Assembly: GCF_018873765.1 (NCBI RefSeq)
Contig: NW_025317377.1
Coordinates: 118,519 to 182,518 of the forward strand
Length of the DNA: 64,000 nucleotides
Direction of reading: 5' to 3'
Source of the DNA: Telopea speciosissima
Taxonomy: Eukaryota; Streptophyta; Magnoliopsida; Proteales; Proteaceae
Below are positions 22,860 to 35,108 of the stretch, piece by piece (the stretch's first letter is position 1; every line of letters starts with the position of its first letter). The notes beneath the pieces are model-generated. The model searched no databases, had not been told where the DNA came from, and worked only from the letters and a program-made list of their open reading frames with translations. A program made the translations under genes and the position numbers.

Positions 22860-24802
22860 TACCGAACCGAACCGTTTAATAAATGAACCAGTTATGGTTT
22901 CAACATTGAGTCCGTTTAATTAAACGGTTTAAATCGAACCGGACCATTTAACACTCTTAGATGTACAAACATAAATGTGCCAAAATCAAACAGAAACCGT
23001 TTAAACCGAAACCACGAAACCGTTTAATAAATGGTTCGATTATTGTTTCAACATTGAGACCGTTTGATTAAACATTTTAAATTGAACCGGACCATTTAAC
23101 TAAGGGTGTCAAACGGTGCGGTTTTGATTATATGGTGCGGTTCCGGTTCGGTGCACGTTTTGCAAGGTATAAATCAAAACCGCACCGGATAAGAATCACT
23201 CAAAATCAGAATCGTTTTATATGCGGTGCGGTTTTAGCGATTTCTATTCAGTTTTCGTTATCTGGTTTACATGCGGTTTGTAGTACCGGTTTCTCCTTTG
23301 TACCCTTTAATTTTATTTTCCATGTCCATGTTATGTGGGAAAAATTATATTGTTTCATACACATCTAACTCTAGGCAAAGTTCACTTAGACAATGCTAGT
23401 TGCAATGATAATTTTAAGTGATTATTCAAGGCTGCAAAGTATCGCAAGGGAAACCAACCTAAGGACATCACCAATCCATACCCCACTCAATTCATTAACA
23501 AAGTCCACTAAGATATGCTTGTACTAAAACCTTCCGTTCCTTCATGAATTTGGCACTCAAACTGAAATTCAAAAAAATCACTGTAAGCAATCCTAATATT
23601 TTAGAGTGCTTAACCCCATTCTTAAACAAATAAGAATATTCCTAATCTCAGTTTTCTTTCCGGTTTCTATTCGGTTTACCGACGGTTTTCCGGTTTTGAA
23701 TCGAACCGAACTGGTAATAGAACCTATGAAACCAAAATCACGTCATCGTTTTTATACAGTGCGGTTCGTTTCGATTGTAAACGGTCGGTTCCGGTTCCGA
23801 CAATCGGTTTTGGTTCCATTTTGACACCCTTACGTTTAACACTCTTAGATGTACATAAATGTGCCGAAATCAAACAAAAATCGTTTACCGAAACCAAAAC
23901 GAACCATTAAAATTGAAACCGTGAAAACATTTAATAAACGGTTCGATTATGGTTTCAAAATTGAGACCGTTTAATTAAATGGTTTAAACAAAACCGGACC
24001 ACTTAACACTCTTAGATGTACATAAATGTGCCAAAATCAAACAGAAACCGTTTACTGAAACCAAACCGTTTAAACCGAAACCACGAAACCATTTAATAAA
24101 TGGTTTGATTATTGTTTCAACATTGAGACTGTTTAATTAAACGATTTAAATCGAACCGGACCGTTTAACACTCTTAGATGTACATAAATGTGTCGAAATC
24201 AAATAAAAACCGTTTACCGAAACCAAACCGAACCATTAAAATCGAAACCGTGAAAATGTTTAATAAACGGTTCGATTATGGTTTCAAAATTGAGACCGTT
24301 TAATTAAATGGTTTAAATAGAACCAGACCATTTAACACTCTGAAATGTACATAAATGTACCAAAATCAAACAGAAACCGTTTACTGAAACCAAACCGTTT
24401 AAACCGAAACCATGAAACCGTTTAATAAATGGTTCGATTATTGTTTCAACATTGAGACCGTTTAATTAAACGTTTTAAAACGAACCGGATATATCGTTTG
24501 ACACTCTTAGATGTACATAAATGTACCAAAATCAAACAAAAACCGTTTACCGAACCCAAACTAAACCATTAAAATCGAAACCGTGAAAACGTTTAATAAA
24601 CGGTTCGATTATGGTTTCAAAATTGATACCGTTTAATTAAATGGTTTAAACTGAACCGGACCATTTAACACTCTTAGATGTACATAAATGTGCCAAAATC
24701 AAACAGAAACCATTTACTGAAACCAAACCGTTTAAACTAAAACCACGAAACCGTTTAATAAATGCTTCGATTATTGTTTCAATATTGAGACCATTTAATT
24801 AA
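22860..24802. repeat. 166-bp satellite-like array, left block
   Basis: Units contain CACTCTTAGATGTACATAAATGTGCC, AACCGTTTA and GGTTCGATTATGGTTTCAAAATTGAGACC. Starts of the CTCTTAGATGTAC word at about 24009, 24172, 24338, 24505 and 24669 give steps of 163-168 bp. Neighbouring units alternate between a type with GAACCATTAAAATCGAAACCGTG and a type with CCGTTTAAACCGAAACCACG, so the true period is a dimer of about 332 bp. A hAT MITE interrupts at 23101-23832, and a Mutator-like element ends the block at 24803. Confidence 0.9.
23101..23832. mobile_element. hAT-type MITE, copy 2
   Basis: Perfect 12-bp inverted ends TAAGGGTGTCAA (23101-23112) and TTGACACCCTTA (23821-23832). Flanking octamers CATTTAAC / CGTTTAAC differ by one base and are an 8-bp target-site duplication inside the satellite. 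The sub-terminal CGGTTCCGGTTCGG-rich DNA matches copy 1; the middle is unrelated and non-coding. Confidence 0.9.
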
Positions 24803-27101
24803 GGGTTTTTTACAATTACCACCCCAAAAACTTTACTATCTACCATTACCCCCCCAAAATCTTTGAAACAACTATTACCCCCGTGTCGCAGACTAATAAC
24901 CAATCGAACCCCCGCTGCATGCACTGTAGAATCGTGGGGGGTTAGTCGTGATGGTTTGCCGCTTTCATGATTTTATTAGGACCAAAATACCCTTAGTAGT
25001 GAAATAAACCATTGTCACAGATTTGTTAGGACTAAAATGCCCTTACTAGTGGAATAAACCCTATTCTTCACTTTCTCTTCACCTCATCCTCTTCACTTCA
25101 TCCTCTTCGCTTTTGCATCACAGGCCAAACCGGAGGAAGAAGGAGAAGCTCAGCTCAGCCCTCTTCTCGTGCCACGATTTCTTCCACCCTATAAAAGAAT
25201 AGAGAGGTGCCGGTGCCACCGTTAAAGCTCTCGAGCAAGACAAAGGAAAACGCAGATTGCTCTCTCGAGAAGGGAAGAGAGAAGCGAGCAAGGGCACAAA
25301 GGTATATTTTTCGATTCAAACTCGCTAAGAACTAAGGTTTTCGGCTCAAATTTGTATTCGTTGTGAATGTTTTGAAAAGATTTTCTCACAATTTGTTGCT
25401 ACCATAGATCTGTCATTTATTGAACTCATCTGTCTCTGTTTTGTGTGAGATCTGTCCATTTTCGTGTGGGATTGTTCCTTTTGTGATTATGATAATGGTA
25501 TTATTGGATATGTCTCTGTTGTGTGTGAGATCTGTCCAATTTCTCTTTTTTAATGTTGCATTGAAGTGGGGGTGGGGGTGACTTTTGGGAAGATTATAGA
25601 TCCCTTATCCAATGGTAAATGGCGTTCATGATATTGGCACACATCAACCCATTTTCCTTATTTCCTCCCATTTGCTTAGGATTCCCTTCTCTATTTCGTA
25701 AGGATCAGATGCAAACCTTGTCACGTATAATTGTGCTTGAACAGATAACCTGTCTTCGATCCGTGTATTTCCCTCATATTCACATTTGTCTTATTTGTCT
25801 TAACATTGCAAGAAATTCTAGTATTTTCCTTTCTTTTACTTGCTCATTTCTTTTGTAGTTTTGTCTTTAAGCTCTATAGAAGAGCATGCATATTACTAGC
25901 CTTAAACTGTACACCCTTGAAATCAAGTACAAGATGGTATAAAAGCTCACTAAGGTTCTGTAATGGTGTTGTTTGATTTATTGGCGGGGACTTCTCTACA
26001 GTAAAATTGAACTATTTAGTACATAGCTGATAAACAAATGAGAGTGAATTCATGATATAAGTAAAGTGTAATGATGGCAGAGAAGAAAGAGGAAAGAGTT
26101 TATGAGAGAGACAAAGAGAGAGTGAAGTGGGGTGAGAGGGGTGGCCACTGGCTCGGTAAACCCCGTGCATTTCTCGTATGGTCCTAATGGGGGCTGCCAT
26201 TTTAGACATGCTAGGTGAATTGATTTTTAGGGAAGGTGCTCATGGTGAATAGAGAATCCGAGACTGATCTTTCTAAATTACAAAATTAAATGTAAGTTTC
26301 TTCATGGCAAAAACTGTTCATACCATCTTCATAAACATGTTTGGCCTCGTGTTCGGTGTTCTATTTTTGCTTGAAAATAGAGAGATTTTCTGTTTTTCTC
26401 TTCAAGATGCTACATAAAGAATGCATTCCTTGATCAATCTCTTGCCTGGTTACATGGGATTTAGCTAGTTAAGTAGTCAAATTTGTTGATTCTCTTCTAT
26501 GTTGATAGAAATGATGTTCATTCTATTTCAGTTCATTAACTAAGGAGGCAGCTGCCTCCTTTTAAACATAATCGTAGTAAACTAGCAGTCATGGTTATTC
26601 TCGCAAATGAAAGACCAATACAAAATGCATGGACCCTAGCAAAATGATCGTTCTCATAGATCCCACCGTAAATATGGATCATATTTCATCCAAGTCAACA
26701 CTCATTGTCACTTGCATTTTGTTTTAATGTGACCCAACTTTGTTGTAGTTTGACTGTGTAAATTGCATTTTTCTTGTATGTGACCCAACTTCAATGGGGT
26801 GCTGCAAATTTGGTTCTAAAAATAGGCAAAGGTTCAGGCTTTTGCATGAATTTTTTTTCCATTTAAAAGCCCTAACTTCTTCCCCTTCTTGAAACTGAAA
26901 TCCTCATTGTAATTGAGAAGTTTATCTAATGGATAATCTTGTATTTGTTTCTTTAGTTGAGAAGTTTATCTAATAATATTGATACTTGGATGTAATTTGT
27001 CAAACTTGAATTTTAATGACTGTTCTTGACTAATGTGATGCTTCTCCCACTTTTCTATAAAATCCATATACCATGTAGCCAAACAGTCTCTAATTTTCAA
27101 A

Positions 27102-27980
27102 ATGACAACAACTGAAGTATAGTACCACTATCTTCAAGGCACATTTACAAAGATTATTGATGTTGAACGATATAGTTACCTAGATATGATATCTGACATA
27201 TATAACTCACTTTTGAGTACTATTCCCAAAGGGAGATCTGTGGACTTCAATGTCAAATATTTGACAGTTGACAAGATGAAAGATATGATAGTGAAGACAG
27301 ATAAAGATGTGATGAAAATGGTAGACATGCTTGGTACTCAGGTTGATTGTATCCACATGTATGTCTACAATGTCCAAGTTGGTAATAACACTGATAATGT
27401 TACCATCAATGGACACCATGTCAAGTTTGTGGGTGATACTGCAAGAAATAGACCAGAGATTGGAGCACCATATCCAGTTGTTCCCTCATCGATATGTCTA
27501 CAAGTACTAGGCCAAAAGCTAATATAAGAAGGGGTGGCCTCGTAATCCTCAAAGGGATGGTGGTAGAAATATTCAAAGGGATGGTGACATGAATGTTCGT
27601 AAGGGTGGTGCTATCGTGATGCATAATAGCAATGGACTGCTTGTTCTTAGATTAAGTAATGCATCTCATAACCGAGTCACATTTGACAATAGGAGTTCTG
27701 TAGTTATGCATGATAGTGGGGTTGCTTTTACTGAAGTTGGTATGTCTAGTAGGTGTAGGAGTGCTAGTATTGTGAGATCTACTACAACTACTATCGCCAT
27801 CGTAGATTTGGGAAGTAATGATGCAATCATTCCATCACCGATCCAACCAATCCATCACCTAGCAGTGGTACTTGAGGGTGAGGAACAGAAGTGAACAATG
27901 ACACATCGATTCGATTATGTAGCTAGAGAATCGATGATTTAAGTGATAGTTCGTAGAGTTGTGATGAAGACTATGAAGAA
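27102..27980 (+). pseudogene. MULE transposase N-terminal remnant (PB1-like domain)
   Basis: After an ATG at 27102 the frame has an early TAG, then reads about 135 residues. Their pattern (YLQGTFTKIIDVERYSYLDM, VKYLTVDKMKDM, TDKDVMKMVDM, VDCIHMYVYN) resembles the N-terminal PB1/ubiquitin-like domain of plant mudrA-type transposases. It continues in other frames as low-complexity Arg/Asn/Gly linker and ends with an acidic-basic stretch (EEFGSD..KRKRTRKR) near 27985-28010. The DNA-binding, MULE catalytic and SWIM domains that should follow are absent, so this is a deletion derivative. Confidence 0.6.
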
Positions 27981-29009
27981 TTTGGAAGTGATGCGAAGAG
28001 GAAGAGAACAAGAAAGAGGGATCAAATGGTGAGGAAGAGGATTATGACACTCGTAAGAACAAACCCACAACAATAATGGGTATGAGTCCTACTAATTATC
28101 AATGGGGTGTAAAACGTAATTAACTTGATTTGTTTAAAACAAGCATTTAACATTTACTTAAGTATAGTTGGTCACTTGGAATTTGTTCCATGACTTGTAG
28201 GTATGGTGAGGTGATCTTGAGCTGAGGAGCCAACTTCAATGAGATGTCGCAACTATGTCTTTAGAAGTTACAAATATGTCTTGGGGTGGGGCTGGTATTA
28301 AGGTGTCTGGGTCATAGGTTTTTTGTAACAATATTAAGTACAATGGGTCTTTGTAATTTCATTGTGACTTTTTTAGAATTGTGGGCTGCAGATTTGTCAT
28401 TCTTTCGTAAATTTTTTAAAGAATTTTGAGCACCTCTAGATTTAAAACTAAATGTGATATTCGGGCCATTCTCATTCATTGATTAGGAGCAGTTTTTTTA
28501 CCATTGGGGAAATAATGACAATGAGTCTCTCAAAGACAAAGAAAAATCTCAGACTCGTTAATCATGTACCTCTCTCTCTCTCTATTTGTTTATTTTTCTC
28601 CTTTCCTATTCCACACCATAAAATAAAATAAAATAAAAATAAAAAAAAAGAACTTTGTTGGCACCTACAGTGACAGGTCTCTAAAATATCCAACTTGTAA
28701 ACCACCTTGTTGAGTGTTGACAGATGAGATGCTACTTTACTACAATATTCAACCATAATTAACATGCATCATTACAACCCAAAACTAATAAACAAACATG
28801 ATTACAACCCAAGAGTAACAAAAATAGACTTCAACAAAATGACTTTGAAAATCCCAGACTTAAATCACTACATTCCAAATACAGTACAATACAATCAAAG
28901 CTATTACTACTTGATTTGTGATCTTCATTATTGCTACAGTCTTCTCTACAGTATTCAATCTAATATTCAGACTACCGATCTCTTCACTTCTCTACTGCTC
29001 TATTTCACC

Positions 29010-29242
29010 CTTATTGTTTGGTGCATCATTAGCATATGCACAGATTGGCTTGTTTCACCAATGGGTACTCGCCCATTTGAAGAATCTGCAACCACCATTG
29101 TCTCGTTAAAACAAATATAATACAGCCTATCCGGGTTGTCCATTGACTCAAATCCTCACACAGATCTCCTCCGGCAATAACATTCCATGTTTTGGAACCT
29201 CACCCACCTTGCACAGCCGGTATTCACACTCCCAGATGACAT
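29010..29242 (-). pseudogene. GRF-type zinc-finger protein remnant in the MULE
   Basis: On the minus strand an ATG at 29242 opens MSSGSVNTGCARWVRF and NMECYCRRRSV, then a TGA. After small frameshifts the homology continues as SMDNPDRLYYIC and GGCRFFKWA. The CxC, SMDNPGR and C-x-FFKW order is that of the plant zf-GRF domain (a small nucleic-acid-binding fold). A splice-acceptor-like TTTGCAG lies just before the ATG, so a leader exon nearer the right TIR is likely. It faces the transposase remnant tail to tail. Confidence 0.6.
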
Positions 29243-30954
29243 CTTACCTGCAAACATTCCAGAGGAATAAGCCATAAATTAATTAGCCTTTGTTTCCTTT
29301 TTAAACAAAGAAGTATTTGATGTTTTCATGAATTGTCAAACAAATACCCACTTCCATAATTTCTTTAGAAATTACTTGGCTTTTCATTCTCTAGAAACCC
29401 ATTTGTACTGGGTGTTTGTACATGGGGATCTAAATGAGTTGACAAAAAGATCACTATCCACTTGTTCCCCAAGTCCTACAACCAAGCAAGAGACGTATTC
29501 ATACTATTCCACATCCACACAAGTATAGTATCATCTTCACACATCCACTCATAATCTTTAGAGTTGGCAAAGGGAGGTTTTGAAATCAAGTATTTCAATT
29601 TCCTTTTGCATTGATTTATACATTCACAACTGTGGCCACAGAAGATAGTTGAATGTTCCATTGTGTTTAGTAGTAGTAATTTGGACATTCATCAAGTCCA
29701 CAGGGGATTTTGAATCACCCATTGAATTAAAGAATATATAACAGCAGCACCAAATCAGTCACAACAAAGAGAATACGTAGCACAAACTAATAAAACAATA
29801 GCAAATATCCCCAACAAGCGTAATCGAAGGGTGTTAGGAATCAGCAGGATAGGAGAAAAGTAATAACTTGAAATCAACGCCGGATTAGGCCCAAACTCGG
29901 TCGAGCATAGGGCTAGGTTGGGGCTTAAAACCTTCAAATTTTGATAATGATCCAATGGTTGGATAGGCTATTATAATGCTTACCCAGAAATAGTAACTTG
30001 AAAATTTCAAAATTTGGCAACTATCAAGATATACCAATTCAATGGTCCGATCAGACCAAATCTAAATCAATGGTTATGTTTGATCAATAGATATGAACCC
30101 TAAAATATTTCAAGGAACAATGGTTAGATCTAGAGAAAAAGACAATATTCAGACAATATTCATGGTGAACGAGACGAAATAGAAGACCACAAATGAAATT
30201 TTCCATTGGAGTGTATAGAACACGAATGGGATTAAAAATGTAATCGTGGAGGAGAAGAAAATAAACAATATCTAATGCAAGAGATCATCTACAACAACTA
30301 TCAAAAGGGTACAACAACACATTGTGAAATTATGCCCTAATTGAAGAGAGAAAATAAGGAGAAGAAGACAACCTTAACTTCACCGGAAATTGCAATGTCA
30401 CCCGAGACGATGGAGATAGTTAAACCAGAGAGGGCTAAAATCGTGGCCTCGAGAAGAGGGCTGAGATAAGTTCTTCTTCTTCCTCCGGTTTCACTTCTCT
30501 CTTCCCTTCTCGTAGAGCAATCAACTACATTTTTTCCTTTAACGGTGACACCTCTCTATACGGTGGAAGAAATCGTGGCCGAGAAGAGGGTCGAAGCCGA
30601 GCTTCTCCTTCTTCCTCCGGTTTGTCGCAACATTGAAACGAAGAGGATGAAGTGAAGAGGATGAGGTGAAGAGAAAGTGAAGAATAGGGTTTATTCCACT
30701 AGTAAGGGCATTTTAGTCCTAACAAATCTGTGACAATGGTTTATTTCACTACTAAGGGTATTTTGGTCCTAATAAAATCGTGAAAACGGCAAACCATCAC
30801 AACTAACCCCCACCGTTACAGGTCTGTAACGGCAGGGTTCAGTTGGTTATTAGTCTGCAGCATGGGGGGGTAACAGTTGTTTCAAAGATTTTGGGGGGGT
30901 AATGGTAGATAGTAAAGTTTTTGGGGTGGTAATTGTAAAAAACCCTTTAATTAA

Positions 30955-31465
30955 ACGTTTTAAATTGGATCGGACCATTTAACACTCTTAGATGTACATA
31001 TATGTGTCAAAATCAAACAAAAACCGTTTACCGAAACCAAACTGAAGCATTAAAATCGAAACCGTGAAAAAGTTTAATAAATGGTTCGATTATGGTTTCA
31101 AAATTGAGACCGTTTAATTAAATGGTTTAAACCGAACTGGACCATTTAACACTCTTAGATGTACATAAATGTGCCAAAATCAAACAGAGATCGTTTGCTG
31201 AAACCAAACCATTTAAATCGAAACCGTGAAAGCGTTTAATAAATTGTTCGATTATGGTTTCAAAATTGAGACCCTTTTATTAATGGTTTAAAAACCGAAC
31301 CGGACCATTTATCACTCTTAGATGTACATAAATGTGCCAAAATCAAACAGAAACCGTTTAAACTGAAATCGCGAAACCGTTTATTAAATGGTTCGATTAT
31401 GGTTTCAACATTGAGACTGTTTAATTAAACGGTTTAACCGAAACCAGATCATTTAACACCCTTAA
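30955..31465. repeat. 166-bp satellite-like array, right block
   Basis: Continuation of the array at 22860-24802 after the MULE: CTCTTAGATGTACAT recurs at about 30985, 31153 and 31317, with the same alternating unit types. It ends near 31465 in ATCATTTAACACCCTTAATG. Confidence 0.9.
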
Positions 31466-33180
31466 TGTAGGCTACAACATGGACACTCTTCTATTCGATC
31501 AGCTTGGTCGGTTTTCACTCTATAATCGGACTCAAAGTAATCCCAATGGGGATAATCGGGATTTAAACGAGCTAATTGATGAATTGTGCTATAAACGGTT
31601 GGTTATTTGTCGATCATAGAACATGAAAACATAGAATTGGACATCTTGGTTAAACTTGTGGAAATTAGGTCAAATGACAGTGATTTTGATGAAATTAAGA
31701 TTGTTTTGTTATATTTTGGCTTATATTATCCAAAAATGGGATACTATGATCATTTACGGCATACTAGTGATCATCGACTGACAGTCACTTGCTAGCGAGT
31801 CAGGGCCTTTAAATGGCAACGTCACCTTTTGAATGTTGGCCTTTGCATCCATGATCATTCATGACTCAAATGGATCATGTTGCCTCCACTATGATCTCAT
31901 TAAAATAAGTACCAAACACCAATGGAGTTTTTTGTGGAAAACAATCTCTCTATCTCTCTCTCTCTCTTGCCATTTCTGACACGTGTCATCTTTCTCTCTC
32001 TCTCGCCATTTATGACATGCACCGACATTCCATTAGAATTTTAAAAAAAAAAAACTAGCTATAAGAAAATTCGATGAGTCTTGATGGATTCGAACCACCA
32101 TCTCTTGGGTAATCCCCAAGTGCTCTACCAGTTTGAGCTAAAGACTCTCATACAAGAAGGCAAATGAGTTATAAGGCTACACCAAAATCACCAACCAAGG
32201 GTATTACAAGAGGAATACAATTAGGCAAGCTCTAGTTCAAGTTAGCACTCGTGAATCTATAAGACGCTACTGAATGAGTTCTCTTATCTCATAAGTCCAA
32301 TGTTGAATGTGTTAATTTTGGATTTTACAGTTTAAGTCCTTTATGCGCCTATTAGTTTTGTGCAATGAAAGATGACCCCCCAATGTTGAATGTGTTCGGT
32401 TTTGATCCAACCCCACATAATTATGTACTACTCACTGTGAAATCTGATTTAGGGATCGAAATCAAACCTTAGATCTACTGGTGAATGGAGGATTTCCGCT
32501 ACTACTCCCTCTGCGGCTCTCTCCGCCGATCACCCGAGTCTCAGTCCGGCAATCCCCTCACCCTGCTGCTTCCACTACGGCTCTTTGACGCACACTTGTG
32601 TTAAGGTGGTGCATTTGCTTTCTCATTCTACTGCTCCTCCACGGCTCTCTTCGCCGATCGCCTCACTCTGCTGCTAGGATCACTCTGTATGCTATTGGTA
32701 CTTATATCTCTATTGGCCCACTCTTCCTCTATGTAGTATCTTTGGGTGTTTGGTTTAATTTTACAATTTCTCCCTTTAAGAGATACCCATTTAGTCATTT
32801 CTCATATCCATCCTTGGCAATGCCATGCAGAGAGTCTATATTTTTGTATTTGCTTGTTTTTAGTACTGGTAGTTGGTCATTGTCAATTACCACTCTGTGC
32901 TAAATGAGTTCATCATGAATCATATGCGATTTAGACTGTATCTAGATGCACCATACATGGTGTCTAAGTCACATATAACCTAACCCCAAGTAGGATCTCT
33001 TATACAAACAAATCAGAATACTTAACACCCAATCCCAACAACAATACATAAAGAAATCACATAAAAATAAGAGAACAGTAGGATATTACAACCCATACAA
33101 CCATCAGCTATACCTAACAGTAGCTTATGAAGATGTATAACCTCATGAGGAGAGAAAACAAACTCAACTGATCTCAATTC
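31466..33180. other. Gene-free stretch around a tRNA-like sequence
   Basis: No coding gene was seen. There are CT microsatellites at about 31948-31970 and 31990-32005, the tRNA-like sequence at 32075-32147, and a C/T-rich piece (32490-32680) with a roughly 30-bp motif repeated imperfectly (CGGCTCTCTYCGCCGATC at about 32514 and 32642). Confidence 0.4.
32075..32147 (-). tRNA. tRNA-like sequence, probable pseudogene
   Basis: The 73-nt minus-strand sequence folds as a full cloverleaf. Acceptor GAGTCTT/AAGACTC is 7/7, D stem GCTC/GAGC, anticodon stem CTTGG/CCAAG, T arm GGTGG-TTCGAAT-CCATC with one G-T pair, discriminator A. The anticodon loop GGATTAC lacks the near-universal U33. By position the anticodon would be ATT, which is not a normal plant asparagine anticodon. 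There is no encoded CCA. Either a decayed tRNA or an organelle- or SINE-derived copy. Confidence 0.55.
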
Positions 33181-33359
33181 CAGCCACAGACTTGGTCTTC
33201 GAATGACACTTAGGGATAGTTTAACACAAGGAAATGAAATAGAAGGTGAAGGGATTCATTGAAGGAAGAAGAACCAGAAAAGAAATCAAAATTTCTCAGG
33301 CTATGTGGATGATACCGCAAATCTTCAGGAAATAAACTCAAAGAACATTACAGACTCTG

Positions 33360-34560
33360 TTTAGTATAGTTTTGCAGTGAAAAAGCTGCTGGGTGAACTT
33401 TCTGAATGGGTTGCTTCCAATTCAACAAGAATGTATGTATGCATTGGGAGATGAATTATATCAAATTCTATAAGATATATGGTCTTGTGCAATGTACTAG
33501 AGATTTGCCAAACAATGATTGCGACAGATGTCTACCAATTGCAATAAGAGATATTCTTAGTTGCTGCTATTTTTCTCGGGGGGGGGGGGGGTGAAAGACT
33601 TAAGGGTAAGAGTTGCAATTTAAGGTATGAGTTATATGCTTTCTATCAAGGAGCAAGTGAATCTAAGCCATCTCCTTGTACTCCATCAATTCCAACAAGC
33701 AAAAGTGAGTATTTTAATTTTCATTTCCTTGTTGCTTTGGCTCTGACAAAAGCTAGATTGTACAGTTACTACCTAGAATTTCAAGTAACAGATGACCAGA
33801 AGAAAAAATTGATCACTACCACTGCATCCGCATGTGTCAATAATTTTTTTGGGTTTTTGCACCTACAACCTTGTGGCAAGGAAAAGGCCTCGACAAGGTA
33901 AGCATGCCCAAAAGATTGTTGTGTAACATCTTAGCAGATTAGGTATTCTTATGACCAGAAATGTTGTAGTTCATGGTTAGAGACAGCATTATTGTTCAAG
34001 ATGTTCCATTGCTACAAGCTGGTGCCCAAAGGGATAAGATGGAAGCTCAGGACTTTCCACTGATTAGTTGCTACCATGCATTCAGCTACTTGCAACTTCT
34101 CTAATTTAAATATGCTTAGACAAGGCGGATTTGGACCAGTTTGTAGGTAATACGTTTTTTGTAATCACAACCTTGTGATAGTTGACTAATTCTTAAATCC
34201 TTAATTGCTGCTCATATTTCTAACTATCAATGGTTGATTAATTACTTCTCAACTTGATTCGGAGAGCGGAATGCTTGTAATTAAGGAGTATTCATTAATT
34301 GTGTACTCCCTTACTCAGGGAGTACTACTACTGGATGGAAGGATGGTGGCAATTAAAATGCTTGCAAGCAGTTCTGAGCAAGGTTCAGTGGAATTAATGA
34401 ATGAAGTATCACTAATATTGAAACTTCAACATAAAAACCTTGTGAGGCTCTTGGGTTGTTGTGCAGAAGGAGAAGAAAGGATTCTTGTCTATGAGTACAT
34501 GACCAATGGTAGCCTTGATTCCGTTATCTTCGGTTGGTACTCTTTAATCTAGGTTAGATG
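33360..34560 (+). pseudogene. Cysteine-rich (DUF26) receptor-like kinase relic
   Basis: In order on the plus strand: a DUF26/Gnk2 domain (33375-33690) with AVKKLLGELSEWVA, YGLVQCTRDL and DCDRCLPIAI..CC, where the C-x8-C-x2-C spacing is visible, then SCNLRYELYAFYQG; degenerate linker and membrane region; a juxtamembrane and P-loop exon ending LRQGGFGPV near 34120-34146; an intron; and an exon at about 34318-34536 with [33 protein letters not shown] and [11 protein letters not shown] (kinase subdomains II-V, Lys of VAIK present). Frameshifts break the ectodomain, a poly-G run (33579-33590) interrupts it, and the catalytic loop onward is missing. The family acts as plasma-membrane receptors in stress signalling. 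Confidence 0.8.
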
Positions 34561-35108
34561 TAATGGATCGACTATGCAAAATTATAGCTAGATGCTGAGA
34601 TATCAAGTTGTCTCAGAAATGGAAACTATAGACTAGAATTAGCAACTCACAGTACAACTAGTTCCAGTCAGGGGATTGGGCTCAAGTCACTTTCACCATG
34701 AAAGAGAGGTCTCTTGGTGGTTGTTCCTCTTTCAAAACTTGGGCAGGAATGGCTGACTTAATCACAAATTAAAGGCCCTTGAATATTCTGCAGAAATCTC
34801 CAAACCAGGGAGCCACGGGGTTTGGAAATTGGATCTTCAGCTTTGCCCATCAACTGTAACTTGATGGCTGAACTTCAAAGGACTGAATAACAATTCTAGC
34901 CACGGACTTGGTCTTCGAATGACACTTAGGGAGGTTAACACAAGAGACAATGAAAAAGAAAGTGTAGGGAGTGATTGAAGGAAGAAGAAGAACTAGAAAA
35001 GAAAGATATAACAGTCTCTCAAAGACTAGGCATCTCACCTCATTGTGTCACAGTCATTGGTAAAAACAAGAAAACTTTTCTTCATTAAATTTTGACCTGT
35101 AGCCTATA
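34362..35108 (+). repeat. Inverted-repeat partner of 17311-18049
   Basis: From GCAAGCAGTTCTGAGC to CCTGTAGCC this is a near-identical reverse complement of 17311-18049, covering the end of the kinase exon and about 570 bp beyond it. A short part (34893-35000, GACTTGGTCTTCGAATGACACTTAGGG) is also repeated directly at 33186-33300, just upstream of the DUF26 exon. Confidence 0.9.

Larger units (their letters stand above)
24803..30945. mobile_element. 6.1-kb Mutator-like element (MULE), non-autonomous
   Basis: The element starts GGGTTTTTTACAATTACC and ends with its complement. Terminal inverted repeats run about 490 bp (24803-25295 and 30455-30945) and are close to 90 % alike. It is flanked by a perfect 9-bp duplication TTTAATTAA (24794-24802 and 30946-30954), the Mutator hallmark. 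Removing the element with one TSD restores the satellite unit. Inside are a transposase N-terminal remnant on the plus strand (27102-27980), an antisense GRF-zinc-finger remnant (29010-29242), and long intron-like AT-rich DNA. The catalytic DDE part of the transposase is missing. Confidence 0.92.

Noticed and set aside
29328..29955. Short frames in the MULE interior right of the zf-GRF remnant
   Set aside because: No recognisable domain; AT-rich and likely intron of the GRF gene remnant.
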